64,000 bases of DNA from Pusillimonas sp044464525 (GTDB lineage Bacteria; Pseudomonadota; Gammaproteobacteria; Burkholderiales; Burkholderiaceae_B), in the NCBI RefSeq assembly GCF_044464525.1, contig NZ_JBIQLE010000017.1, positions 14,031 to 78,030 on the forward strand, given 5' to 3'. The notes beneath the pieces are model-generated. The model had not been told where the DNA came from, searched no databases, and saw nothing but the letters and a program-made list of their open reading frames with translations. Of this stretch, positions 47,120-55,974 are shown piece after piece; position 1 is the first letter of the stretch; every line of letters begins with the position of its first letter. The position numbers were made by a program, and so were the translations under genes.

Positions 47120-49054
47120 ATGTTCGAGTACAAGCGCACCACCTTGCATCAGAAGCGCCGCATACTGCTCCGCGTATGGGTTGCCGGTATATTCGCCTTG
47201 GCATGTTTTTTTGGGCTGGCCGGCCGCCTGTGGTATTTGCAGGTCGAGCGCTACGAGGGTTTTGCGGCCCGCGCCGATAAAAACCGCATTGCCGTGGTAC
47301 CCATCCCGCCGCGCCGAGGGGAAATTCTGGATCGCAATGGCGAGGTTCTGGCCAGAAATTACCGTGACTACACACTTGAAGTCGTGCCCGCCAACGTCAA
47401 GGACATCGATGCGTTGCTTCAAGAGCTCAACCCCATTGTCAACATCAGCCCGCACCAGCGGCGCCGATTCCAACAGGCGTGGGGACAATCGGGCCGTTAT
47501 TCCAGTGTCATCCTTCGCAATAACCTCAGCGATCTCGAGGCGTCGTGGTTTGCGGCCCACGCCTACAAGTTTCCCGGTGTCGAGCTGAAGGCCCGCTGGG
47601 TGCGGGAGTATCCGCAGGGAGCGTCCGCTGCACATGTTCTCGGCTACGTAGGGCGCCTATCGGAAGGCGACATGACCCGGCTGGAAGAAGATGGCGAATT
47701 GGGCAACTACCGAGGCACCAACATCATAGGCAAGAAGGGCATCGAGAAAACCTGGGAGCATGTCCTGCATGGCAGAACCGGGGTCGAAGAGGTAGAGGTG
47801 ACGGCTTCAGGCCGACCGGTGCGCACACTGAATCGGACCGACCCTGTGCCCGGTTCAGACCTGATGCTGTCGCTCGATATCGGCCTGCAGAAAATTGCCG
47901 AAGCGCAGTTCGAAGGCAGACGCGGCGCACTTGTGGCGATTGAGCCGGGCACAGGCGAAATTCTGGCCTTCGTCTCGGCGCCGTCGTTCGACCCGAATCT
48001 TTTCGTCGACGGCATCGATGTGGAAAGTTGGCGCGAGTTGAACGAATCGCCCGATTATCCACTGATCAACCGGCCCTTATACAGCACTTATCCCATAGGC
48101 TCCACCTATAAGCCTTTCGTCGCGCTGGCCGCCCTCGAGCTGGGCGTGCGCTCGGCGAACTTGCGCATTCCCGACCCCGGCTACTACGAGTTGGGCGGCC
48201 AGCGTTTTCGCAATGCCGGCGGCGCCGTATACGGCCCAACGAACATGCATCGCGCCATAGTCGTGTCGTCAGATACCTATTTTTATTCGCTGGGCCCCGA
48301 AATGGGCGTGAACGCGCTGCATGATTTCAGCGCGCAGTTTGGCTTCGGCCAACTTACCGGTATCGATCTGGACGGCGAGCGGCGCGGCGTCCTGCCGTCC
48401 ACAGATTGGAAACGCGAAAACTACCGCAAGCCCGAGCAGCAGCGCTGGTATGCGGGCGAAACGGTTTCCGTGGCTGTGGGCCAAGGGTACAACGCCTTCA
48501 CGCTGTTGCAGCTTACACAGGCGACCGCTGTCTTGGCTGATGGCGGCAGCTATGTGAAGCCCCATCTGGTCAGCAAGATCCGCAATCCCGAAACCGGCGA
48601 CACGATTCCCACGTCCATAGAGCCGACTCATGTCATCGACCTCAAGCCCGAGAACCTCAAGGTTGTGCGTGAGGCCATGGTGGATGTGCTCAAGACGGGC
48701 ACGGCCCGCCGCGCCTTCTCCGACGCCGAGTACGAAGCGGCCGGCAAGACCGGTACAGCCCAGGTGTACAGCTTGCGCGGCGCAAAATACAATGCTGCCG
48801 AGATCGAAGAAAGGCTGCGCGATCATGCTCTGTTCATGGCCTTTGCGCCGGTCGATAATCCCAAAATTGCGTTGGCCTTGATCGTTGAAAACGGTGGTTG
48901 GGGTGCGACGGTTGCCGCCCCCATCGCGCGCACCGTCTTTGACTATTGGCTCGATCCCAAGCGGGTCTCAAGGCAAGGACGGAGTTTGGCGCGAACTGTT
49001 CCAGCTGCTGAGCAAGAGCAAGAGCAAGCCGCGAGCCCTGCGGAGCCGTCATGA
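47120..49054 (+). CDS. mrdA: Penicillin-binding protein 2
   Basis: This 644-residue transpeptidase for elongation has an N-terminal membrane span (about 15-38), a dimerisation domain, and the transpeptidase motifs STYK with catalytic Ser328, SSD at 383-385 and KTG at 543-545. It works with RodA. The stop overlaps rodA by four bases (ATGA). Confidence 0.97.
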   Translation: MFEYKRTTLHQKRRILLRVWVAGIFALACFFGLAGRLWYLQVERYEGFAARADKNRIAVVPIPPRRGEILDRNGEVLARNYRDYTLEVVPANVKDIDALLQELNPIVNISPHQRRRFQQAWGQSGRYSSVILRNNLSDLEASWFAAHAYKFPGVELKARWVREYPQGASAAHVLGYVGRLSEGDMTRLEEDGELGNYRGTNIIGKKGIEKTWEHVLHGRTGVEEVEVTASGRPVRTLNRTDPVPGSDLMLSLDIGLQKIAEAQFEGRRGALVAIEPGTGEILAFVSAPSFDPNLFVDGIDVESWRELNESPDYPLINRPLYSTYPIGSTYKPFVALAALELGVRSANLRIPDPGYYELGGQRFRNAGGAVYGPTNMHRAIVVSSDTYFYSLGPEMGVNALHDFSAQFGFGQLTGIDLDGERRGVLPSTDWKRENYRKPEQQRWYAGETVSVAVGQGYNAFTLLQLTQATAVLADGGSYVKPHLVSKIRNPETGDTIPTSIEPTHVIDLKPENLKVVREAMVDVLKTGTARRAFSDAEYEAAGKTGTAQVYSLRGAKYNAAEIEERLRDHALFMAFAPVDNPKIALALIVENGGWGATVAAPIARTVFDYWLDPKRVSRQGRSLARTVPAAEQEQEQAASPAEPS

Positions 49055-50187
49055 AGATTCTGCTTTATGGCGCCCTGAAGGCTCTGCGTAGCCTCGATTG
49101 GCCTTTGCTTGCCATCTTGGTCCTGATGAGTCTTCTGGGCTTGACCATCATGCATTCGGCGGTGGGCGGTACCGACTGGCGCTTCGCCGATCAGTCGCGG
49201 CATTTCTTACTTGCCTTTTTCGCAATGTGGGTCGTGGCGGTTATACCTTTGCCTCGATTGATGCAGCTTGCGCCGTGGTTTTATACCGTGGGCCTGCTTC
49301 TGCTGCTTGGCGTTGAGTTTTTCGGCGAAACCAGCAAGGGGGCCACGCGTTGGCTCGACCTGGGCATGATCCGAATACAGCCATCCGAAATGATGAAGAT
49401 CGCTGCGCCGATGATGTTGGCGTGGTACTTCCACCGCCACCAAGGCAAGATCAGCGTCATCGATTTCCTGGCAGCGGCGGTGCTGCTTGCCATTCCTTTT
49501 GCTTTGATCGTGCTGCAGCCCGACCTGGGTACGGCGCTGCTGGTGTTCACGTCCGGTTTCTGCGTTATCTATTTCGGAGGGCTTTCGTTCAAGCTGCTTG
49601 CCCCTGCTTTCGTAGTGGTGGCGGTCTCTTTGGGCACGGTGGTTTATTTCGAGGATCAGATCTGCCGGCCTGACGTTGATTGGGTAGTACTGCACGACTA
49701 CCAGAAGCACCGTGTATGTACTTTGCTTAACCCTGGTACTGATCCGCTGGGCAAAGGCTTTCATACGATACAGTCGATGATCGCCATAGGTTCGGGCGGT
49801 ATTTACGGGAAGGGTTATATGCAGGGTACGCAATCGCACCTGAACTTCATCCCCGAACGCACCACCGACTTCGTCTTCGCGGTCTATGCAGAAGAATTTG
49901 GCCTTTACGGCGGCATCATGTTGCTGGTGCTGTACGGGTTATTGATACTGCGCGGCCTGGCCATAGCGGTTCGAGCCAATACGCAGTTCGGCCGCCTGCT
50001 GGCGGGGGCGATGGCGATGATGTTCTTTGTCTATGTGTTCGTGAACATGGGGATGGTGATGGGGATACTGCCGGTTGTCGGCGTGCCCCTGCCGTTCATG
50101 AGCTATGGGGGGACGGCTTTGCTGACGTTGGGAATTGCCTGCGGGATATTGATGAATATCAGTACTTGGCGGCCGGTTCGGCGGTGA
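49051..50187 (+). CDS. rodA: Rod shape-determining SEDS protein RodA
   Basis: This 378-residue membrane protein is the glycosyltransferase partner of PBP2. It has about 10 membrane spans, the SEDS stretch FLPVRFQP-like region GMIRIQPSEMMKIAAPMMLAWYF, FIPERTTDFVFAVYAEEFG, and ends LPFMSYGGTALLTLGIACGILMNI. It is the last gene of the elongasome operon. Confidence 0.96.
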   Translation: MKILLYGALKALRSLDWPLLAILVLMSLLGLTIMHSAVGGTDWRFADQSRHFLLAFFAMWVVAVIPLPRLMQLAPWFYTVGLLLLLGVEFFGETSKGATRWLDLGMIRIQPSEMMKIAAPMMLAWYFHRHQGKISVIDFLAAAVLLAIPFALIVLQPDLGTALLVFTSGFCVIYFGGLSFKLLAPAFVVVAVSLGTVVYFEDQICRPDVDWVVLHDYQKHRVCTLLNPGTDPLGKGFHTIQSMIAIGSGGIYGKGYMQGTQSHLNFIPERTTDFVFAVYAEEFGLYGGIMLLVLYGLLILRGLAIAVRANTQFGRLLAGAMAMMFFVYVFVNMGMVMGILPVVGVPLPFMSYGGTALLTLGIACGILMNISTWRPVRR

Positions 50188-50735
50188 GTTTTTCTGCGCA
50201 GCAGGTTCTTAAGTTGTTTCTGCGGTGTGGTGAGAGACGTTAGCTCTTAAGACGTCTTTGCGCTGCGGGGGGCTCTGGCTGTCGGCGGAGGCGACCGGCC
50301 CTTCGGGCACGCCTGTCCGCTTCGTCCGGGCCTTCGCCTTCTCGATCCAGCGCACTGGGGCCTAGGTGCCATGAGGGCAAGGATCTAAAAAGCCAGCGAG
50401 CCACGAATCTAAGAGCTGCGGGATGGGCGGGTATTTGAGCGCCGTCCGACCAAGCCGAGTACTTCCCATTTTCGGGGAGGCAAGCTCGCAACGTGTTTGA
50501 GCGGGCAAGCTTGGCGGACCATGGTCCGCCGCCCGCGAGTTTTGCGAGCGCCCCGAAAATGAGAAGTATGAGGGAAGCCCGGCGAAGCCGGGCCGCAGGG
50601 AGCGGTGCTCAAATACCCGCCCATCCCGCAGCTCCTTAAAAACTCAAACCAAGGCGCGTCCAGTAATACGAAACAACGCAAAAAATAGCTCAATAAGCAG
50701 CCTAATAATTAGACTCGTACGCAAAAGCAGACAGC
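50188..50735. other. Convergent gap rodA / mutY
   Basis: This 548-base gap carries no credible gene. The first 220 bases are GC-rich with small hairpins (for example GCCC-TTC-GGGC near 50300). The rest is dominated by the nested inverted repeat at 50413-50634. The open minus-strand frame at 50409-50693 is the repeat read as protein and is probably not expressed. Confidence 0.6.
50413..50634. repeat. 222-bp nested inverted-repeat element
   Basis: Three levels of symmetry share one centre. The outer arms 50413-50440 and 50607-50634 are perfect 28-bp complements. The middle arms 50460-50477 and 50551-50568 match over 18 bp with one mismatch. Inner arms pair GCTCGCAA (50484-50491) with TTGCGAGC (50542-50549) and GCGGGC (50501-50506) with GCCCGC (50531-50536). 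The core GGCGGACCATGGTCCGCC (50513-50530) is an 18-bp perfect palindrome. A side hairpin GCCCGGC-GAA-GCCGGGC lies at 50577-50593. It can fold as one long branched stem. Confidence 0.85.
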
Positions 50736-51881
50736 TTAATCATTAGGTTCGACCGGGCTGGCGTCAAGCGAGACGGCGTCAGGGGAATCGGCATCAAACA
50801 AGTTCGGTGCATAAACCCCCTCCAGAAGTTTCCGCACAGGCGCAGGCAGTGCAGCCCCCGGTAGTTCGGAGATCGGCAGCCACAGATGGTCGGCAGCCAG
50901 TTCCATGACCAGTTGGCTGTCGCCAACCACCAGCCAAGGCTCAATATGCAGCTTGAAGTGTGTGAACGCATGCGAAAGTGCGGCCATCTTCTGAGCCGGC
51001 GCCAAAGACAAGCCCCAGCCGGCACAGGTGCTTTCAAGCAGCTCGTACGAATCGAACTGCGGCAAGCTTAGCAGCCCGCCCCAAATGCCCGAAGAGGGCC
51101 GTTGCTGCAGCAAGATTGAGCCCGTGTTTTCCAGGATGAGCATTGAACAAGAACGTTCCTGCGGCCTCTTGCGGCGTTTCGGCGTAGGCAGATCGAGCTG
51201 TCGGCCATGAGCCCGCGCCCAGCAACCCGATGCCATGGGGCAGGCTTCACAAGCCGGCCGACCGCGCGTGCAGATTCCAGAGCCCAGATCCATCAGGCCC
51301 TGGGTATAGGCCTTCATGTCCAACTGGGCGGGCGCCGCTTCGAGCACTTCTTCTGCTGTTTGCCACAGCAACTGCTCCACCGCCCGCGTCGACGTATCGC
51401 CTTCGATGCCGAAATAACGCGTGAATACGCGTTTTACGTTGCCGTCCATGATAGGGCTGCGTTCGCCGTGCGCAAATGCCGCGATGGCGGCCGCCGTCGA
51501 GCGGCCTATGCCGGGCAGCGTCACAATATCGGTGGAGTCTCGAGGAAACTCGCCGCCCCAGGTGTCACGGATTACCTGCGCGCAGCGATGAAGATTGCGG
51601 GCGCGGGCGTAATAGCCAAGGCCCGCCCAGTAGGGCATGACCTCTTCCTGGCTGGCGTCCGCCAACGCCCGTACATGCGGGAAACGTTGCAGGAATCGTT
51701 CGTAATAGGCGATCACCGTTGCAACCTGCGTCTGTTGCAGCATGATCTCGGACAGCCAGATCCGATACGGGTCAGAGGTGTTTTGCCATGGCAGGCCGTG
51801 CCTGCCATGGGCGCGCTGCCATTTAACGACGTTCGTGGCAAAATCGGCCGGCCCGGCCTGATGGGGCATGGCGCGCGGCAT
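50736..51881 (-). CDS. mutY: Adenine DNA glycosylase
   Basis: This 381-residue enzyme removes adenine opposite 8-oxoguanine. Catalytic Glu45 lies in SEIMLQQTQ; the helix-hairpin-helix is LPGIGRSTAAAIAAF; catalytic Asp146 is in MDGNVKRV. The iron-sulfur cysteines are Cys204, Cys211, Cys214 and Cys220 (C-x6-C-x2-C-x5-C). A C-terminal NUDIX-like domain (about 235-375) recognises 8-oxoG. Its start touches the ftsX stop, so it sits in the ftsE-ftsX-mutY unit. Confidence 0.96.
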   Translation of the reverse strand: MPRAMPHQAGPADFATNVVKWQRAHGRHGLPWQNTSDPYRIWLSEIMLQQTQVATVIAYYERFLQRFPHVRALADASQEEVMPYWAGLGYYARARNLHRCAQVIRDTWGGEFPRDSTDIVTLPGIGRSTAAAIAAFAHGERSPIMDGNVKRVFTRYFGIEGDTSTRAVEQLLWQTAEEVLEAAPAQLDMKAYTQGLMDLGSGICTRGRPACEACPMASGCWARAHGRQLDLPTPKRRKRPQERSCSMLILENTGSILLQQRPSSGIWGGLLSLPQFDSYELLESTCAGWGLSLAPAQKMAALSHAFTHFKLHIEPWLVVGDSQLVMELAADHLWLPISELPGAALPAPVRKLLEGVYAPNLFDADSPDAVSLDASPVEPND

Positions 51882-52789
51882 CAGAACTGTGTGTTGCGCG
51901 TGACCGACCAGCGGGCGGACAGCGCGCCAAGTATCGCCACCACTACGACTGCCAGCGCCAGATCGATTGAATCAGGCATGCGCAGCGCCAGACTGGTGCC
52001 GTAGCTTTGGGCCAAGCGGGCCAGGGCGGTGTTCAGGGGCATCAGCGCAAACCACGCCAACGCGATGGCGGCCAGCCCCGCCGTCAGGCCGGTAAGCGCG
52101 CCAAGGTATAAAAAAGGCCGGCGCACGAAAGCTTCGGTTGCTCCCACCAGGCGGGCCACGCCGATTTCTTCGCGTTGGGTAAGCGCCTGCATGCGCACTG
52201 TGTTGAAAACTGTCGCCAGCACCACCAGGGCCACGCCCATTGCCAATAGAACCAGCCCGATGCGAGCAAAGCGCAGAATGGCTTCCAGCCGCTGGACCCA
52301 AGCGCTGTCGTGTTGCACCAGATCGACCTGCTCCCATTGTCGCCACTGGGTAGCCAGAGCGTCTGCATGACTGGCGAGGTTCGGATGATCGTGCAATGTG
52401 ACCACCATCGCATCGGGCAACGGGTTGGAAGGCAGAGCGGCCAGCGCCTGAGACCAGTTGGGGTTCGCCTTGAACTTGGCCAGAGCCTGCTCACGAGGCA
52501 CCAGCGTAACGGAGGCCACGTCGTCTGCGAAGTCGGTTTTCAGGCGCTGCGAGAGCTGGGTGCCCGCCTCTGCGTTGGCCCCAGGCGACAGGAAGATGGT
52601 CATCTCGGGCGACACAGAAAGTTGCTTGGCCACGGGTTGCGCTGTAATCAGGATGGCCGCGCCCAGTATGGGAACAGTAAGAGTAAGGGCGATAACCAGC
52701 AGGTTGGCCAGCGAGGAAAACGGCTGGGCGAGTAGTCGTCGTGCGGCTACAGCCAGTGCATAGCGATGTTGTCTAAGCCAGCGCCTCAT
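51881..52789 (-). CDS. ftsX: Cell division protein FtsX
   Basis: This 302-residue inner-membrane protein has four membrane spans (about 25-47, 175-200, 228-250, 272-292) with a periplasmic loop after the first (about 60-160), the FtsX topology. With FtsE it controls peptidoglycan amidases at the septum. The conserved TREEIGVARLVGATEAFVRRPFLYLG region is present. Its ATG overlaps the ftsE stop by four bases. Confidence 0.94.
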   Translation of the reverse strand: MRRWLRQHRYALAVAARRLLAQPFSSLANLLVIALTLTVPILGAAILITAQPVAKQLSVSPEMTIFLSPGANAEAGTQLSQRLKTDFADDVASVTLVPREQALAKFKANPNWSQALAALPSNPLPDAMVVTLHDHPNLASHADALATQWRQWEQVDLVQHDSAWVQRLEAILRFARIGLVLLAMGVALVVLATVFNTVRMQALTQREEIGVARLVGATEAFVRRPFLYLGALTGLTAGLAAIALAWFALMPLNTALARLAQSYGTSLALRMPDSIDLALAVVVVAILGALSARWSVTRNTQF

Positions 52790-53463
52790 GCCGCCGCCCC
52801 TTTTTTGTCGTTGAACTTTCCATGGTCAATCAGGAAAGTGCGGTTGGCGTATGATGCCATGAGCTCGCGGTCGTGCGAGGCCAGCAGCGTGGTGACGCCC
52901 ACACGGTTGAAATCCCTGAATACGTCCATGATGCGCCGCGCGGTTTCGTGATCCAGGTTGGCGGTGGGCTCATCGACGATGAGGATGGCGGGCCGATTGA
53001 CGATGGCGCGAGCGATCGCAAGGCGCTGCTGTTCCCCGCCCGAAAGCTCAATGGGGTTCATGTCTTCTTTGCCTGACAGGCCCACTTTTTCGATCGCCGC
53101 CCGCGCTCGGGTGGCGGCCAGGCGGCTTTCAAGCCCCAGGACCTTGAGCGGCAGCAAGACGTTCTCGATGGCGTTGCGGTCGTACAGCAGGTGGGTGTCT
53201 TGAAGAATGATGCCGACTGCCCTTCGCAGGTAGGGACGCGCACGGGGCGGCATCCTGTCTATGCGCTGATTGTTGACCGAGATGGCGCCACGGCTGGCCG
53301 GCTCCAGCCCGCCGATAAGTTTGAGCAGGGTTGACTTGCCTGCGCCCGAGGGCCCCGACACGAAGACGAACTCGCCTGGTTCGACGCGGAAATTAATGTC
53401 CGAAAGTATGTTTCGGCTTCGTCCGTAGGACTTGAACACATGTTGGAACTCGATCATGGGCAC
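52786..53463 (-). CDS. ftsE: Cell division ATP-binding protein FtsE
   Basis: This 225-residue ABC ATPase has Walker A GPSGAGKST at residues 37-45, the signature LSGGEQQRLAIARAI, Walker B ILIVDEPTANLD and the H-loop histidine (LLASHDRELM). The start MIEFQHVFKSYG is typical. It is first of ftsE-ftsX-mutY. Confidence 0.96.
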   Translation of the reverse strand: MPMIEFQHVFKSYGRSRNILSDINFRVEPGEFVFVSGPSGAGKSTLLKLIGGLEPASRGAISVNNQRIDRMPPRARPYLRRAVGIILQDTHLLYDRNAIENVLLPLKVLGLESRLAATRARAAIEKVGLSGKEDMNPIELSGGEQQRLAIARAIVNRPAILIVDEPTANLDHETARRIMDVFRDFNRVGVTTLLASHDRELMASYANRTFLIDHGKFNDKKGAAA

Positions 53464-53650
53464 GGGAAGGTGAAGGAAGCGCGGCGCAGGAGGCGCACTA
53501 GATGGTGATTATGATAACTTGCTCCAAGGGTTCCTGTCGCACCGTCAGCTTGGCTACGCCGTGCCGATGAGCTGGTGCAACCGCCGCGTGTTGGGCTGGA
53601 ATCTCGCGCGATGTGGGCGAGACGTTGGAGTCATGAAGGGCTGAGTGAGC

Positions 53651-53686
53651 CCGGTGTCAGGCCGCGCTAAGCTGACTTGACACCGG
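53651..53686 (-). terminator. Hairpin downstream of the yjiH-like gene
   Basis: CCGGTGTCA (53651-53659) and TGACACCGG (53678-53686) are a perfect 9-bp inverted repeat. It lies 22 bases past the stop of the minus-strand gene at 53709 and ahead of ftsE. There is no T tract, so termination strength is uncertain. Confidence 0.45.
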
Positions 53687-53708
53687 AAGATCGGATTGCG
53701 CCCAAAGA

Positions 53709-55025
53709 TCAGAATAGCAGTAGTGTGATCGGTATGGCGATGACGAGACTAATAAGGGTGCGCAAGAACCAGATCAGCACCATTTTTCCCACACTGAGCG
53801 GAATGCTTGACGATAGCACGCAGGGAATGCTGGTCGAGAAAAACAATATTCCCGAAATGCTGACGACGCCCACAATGAACTTGGTTGCCAGTGTCGCCTC
53901 TACCACGATCAGGGCCGGCAAAAGGATTTCGGTAATGCCCAACGAGACCGCTTTGGCAGTGAGCATGGGCTCAGGAGCTTGCAGCAGCAAAGTGATCGGA
54001 TAAAAAATGTACGCCAGATAGTCAAAGATGGGCGTACGCTCGGCAATCAGCATGCAGGCTATGCCAATGGCGAGAATCGCCGGAAGCACGCTGGTAGCCA
54101 TTAAAAAGGCGCCTTTGAGCTGATCCAGGATACCGGTGCCCAAGGACGTCGCACGCGACGAGACATCTACGGCCTGGGTATAGGCACCGCGCATGATTTG
54201 GCTCTCGACGGTGTCTTCCGGCATGGCCTGGCTGGGGTCATGGTATGTATCGGGCACACGGCTGAGGGGCCAGAATCGAACCAGGATGGCGGTTACCAAG
54301 TAGGTGGTGATCATGGCAACCAGAAAGAACATGGGGAAGTACTCCATGATATCCAGCGTCCGGGCCATGATGATAATGAAGGGGATCTCAACGGCGATGA
54401 AGCCTGTCGCGATGATGACGGCCTCGCGCTGGCTGAGCTTGTTGTGCTTGTAGTCGTTGCTTACCATCAGGTAGATCACGATCAGGCTTGCAAAGCGGGA
54501 CGTGATGGCATGGATGGCCGATCGCCCGGGCACCTTCCAGATCGGGCGCATGATGCGTTGAAAAAGCACGCCCAAAAACTCCATCAGGCCATAGCCGGTG
54601 AGAAACTGCAGGAAGATGGCGCTAATCGGAACAATCAGGCTGATGCTCAACACCAGTTCAAAAAAAAGAAACTTCCCTATGTGTTCTTCCAGGAGCCACT
54701 CGGGTCCGGTGTTGAACATGATCAGGACGCCGGCAATGAACCCGACGATTTTGATCAAGGTGTAGACGGCTTCGAACCGACTCTCCTTCCAGCTATCGTT
54801 GAAAAAGGGCAACAGAGCCCCTATCAGCATGAGCAGCAGTGCGTAAATGGCAATACCGGTTGGCAGTGCGCCAAGTAGCGACCGGGAGATCAGGTCGATG
54901 GGAATGGAGCGGGTCTCGCCTATGGTGAATGGGACAAAAAACGCGATGATGCCGATGAGGCTGAAAACAACAAACTTGACGGCCGGCCACGTGGGACCGG
55001 AAACAGGCTGTCCAGAGCGTTCCAT
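53709..55025 (-). CDS. YjiH family membrane protein
   Basis: This 438-residue protein has about 11 membrane spans (nucleoside-recognition/GATE-like fold). The FVPFTIGETRSIPIDLI start and FFSTSIPCVLSSSIPLSVGKM segment match E. coli YjiH-type proteins, whose substrate is not settled. It follows the DUF1989 gene by 40 bases on the same strand, which suggests a shared transport-and-catabolism role. Confidence 0.8.
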   Translation of the reverse strand: MERSGQPVSGPTWPAVKFVVFSLIGIIAFFVPFTIGETRSIPIDLISRSLLGALPTGIAIYALLLMLIGALLPFFNDSWKESRFEAVYTLIKIVGFIAGVLIMFNTGPEWLLEEHIGKFLFFELVLSISLIVPISAIFLQFLTGYGLMEFLGVLFQRIMRPIWKVPGRSAIHAITSRFASLIVIYLMVSNDYKHNKLSQREAVIIATGFIAVEIPFIIIMARTLDIMEYFPMFFLVAMITTYLVTAILVRFWPLSRVPDTYHDPSQAMPEDTVESQIMRGAYTQAVDVSSRATSLGTGILDQLKGAFLMATSVLPAILAIGIACMLIAERTPIFDYLAYIFYPITLLLQAPEPMLTAKAVSLGITEILLPALIVVEATLATKFIVGVVSISGILFFSTSIPCVLSSSIPLSVGKMVLIWFLRTLISLVIAIPITLLLF

Positions 55026-55065
55026 GAAATTCCTCCTTGGGGGCGAAGGTTGTGGACGTACAGTT

Positions 55066-55665
55066 TTAGTTATCGAGAACGTCCACCTGGATGGCTGTGC
55101 AGTTGTAGTCGTTGCACTCTGTGATGTCTTCAGCGCAACTGGAAATGGCCACCAGGCAGTCCATTAGCGCGCGCAACTCGATGTAGTCGCCTGGTTTGGA
55201 ATACGGCAGTTTGATGCTGTGCTTGTAGTTCTCGTCGATAACTGTGTGCATGAAGATATTCAGGGGGTTGGGCACATAGCCTTTGCCGATGCCATGGGGC
55301 TCGAGCGCCATGGCCAGGTTTTCGTAGCAGCCATTGCGCGGCCCCACCTTGAAGACATGCTCGTACAGGTAGCTGTTGCACGGTGAATAGTAGAGGTCAT
55401 GCACGCCAACCTTATCGTCGACAATCTCGAACATGAGGTTTTTCAGGTTCGAGAACAGGTAGTCTCCTGTGCTGATGCGTCCGGATTGATTGACCCGGGT
55501 GTCGGCCTGAGACAGAAACTCGGAAAAATCATGAAGGTTGAAGCAAACAAAATCGGCTACCTGGTGGCCTTCGATATCGGACACCCGTATTCGTTGTCCT
55601 TTGCGTACGATGAACGATTCGCCTGATTTGGGTGGAATGATAGTGGTGCTCAAGGTTGTCTCCAT
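55066..55665 (-). CDS. DUF1989 protein (urea carboxylase-associated family)
   Basis: This 199-residue soluble protein matches the DUF1989 family (GHQVADFVCFNLHDFSEFLSQADTR, YSPCNSYLYEHVF, GCYENLAMAL, PNPLNIFMH), whose members occur beside urea carboxylase genes. Conserved cysteine and histidine residues could bind a metal. The ATG at 55665 has no ribosome site; a TTG four codons downstream has GGAG 6 bases before it and could be the true start. It precedes the YjiH-like gene, and no urea genes are near. Confidence 0.8.
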   Translation of the reverse strand: METTLSTTIIPPKSGESFIVRKGQRIRVSDIEGHQVADFVCFNLHDFSEFLSQADTRVNQSGRISTGDYLFSNLKNLMFEIVDDKVGVHDLYYSPCNSYLYEHVFKVGPRNGCYENLAMALEPHGIGKGYVPNPLNIFMHTVIDENYKHSIKLPYSKPGDYIELRALMDCLVAISSCAEDITECNDYNCTAIQVDVLDN

Positions 55666-55712
55666 TAAATAATTTGTTATCGCCTATGCGGCGACTTATT
55701 TTTGTAGTAATT

Positions 55713-55754
55713 GGTAACAAGTAAGCTACGCCAAGCTCAGCGGCAGGTAACAAG
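55713..55754. promoter_or_regulatory. Two GGTAACAAG direct repeats upstream of DUF1989
   Basis: The 9-base sequence GGTAACAAG occurs at 55713-55721 and 55746-55754, 33 bp apart (about three helical turns). The gap between the DUF1989 gene and the aapQ-like gene (55666-55974) holds no gene, so the sites could be operator half-sites for either promoter. Function is inferred. Confidence 0.35.
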
Positions 55755-55974
55755 GCTTGATTGTGGCGTGTTCCGATTCTCGCGTCTTCGGCCGGCATTG
55801 GCTTTGGGTGCTTACCCTAATAGTTTTGCCCGCGCCGTACACTCCGCCCGAACCCATAGGGCCGGGGGCTGGGGGTTGGTCTGGGATGAATGTGATATCT
55901 TGCCGGGGAACCGTATCGAATTGGCCGTTGCGGCTGTCCTATTTAGTGTTGACAACACACTAGCAAAAGTTGCC

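Noticed and set aside
50409..50693. 94-codon minus-strand frame across the nested repeat
   Set aside because: Its sequence follows the inverted repeat, there is no ribosome site, and stop-free length is expected in such GC-rich DNA.
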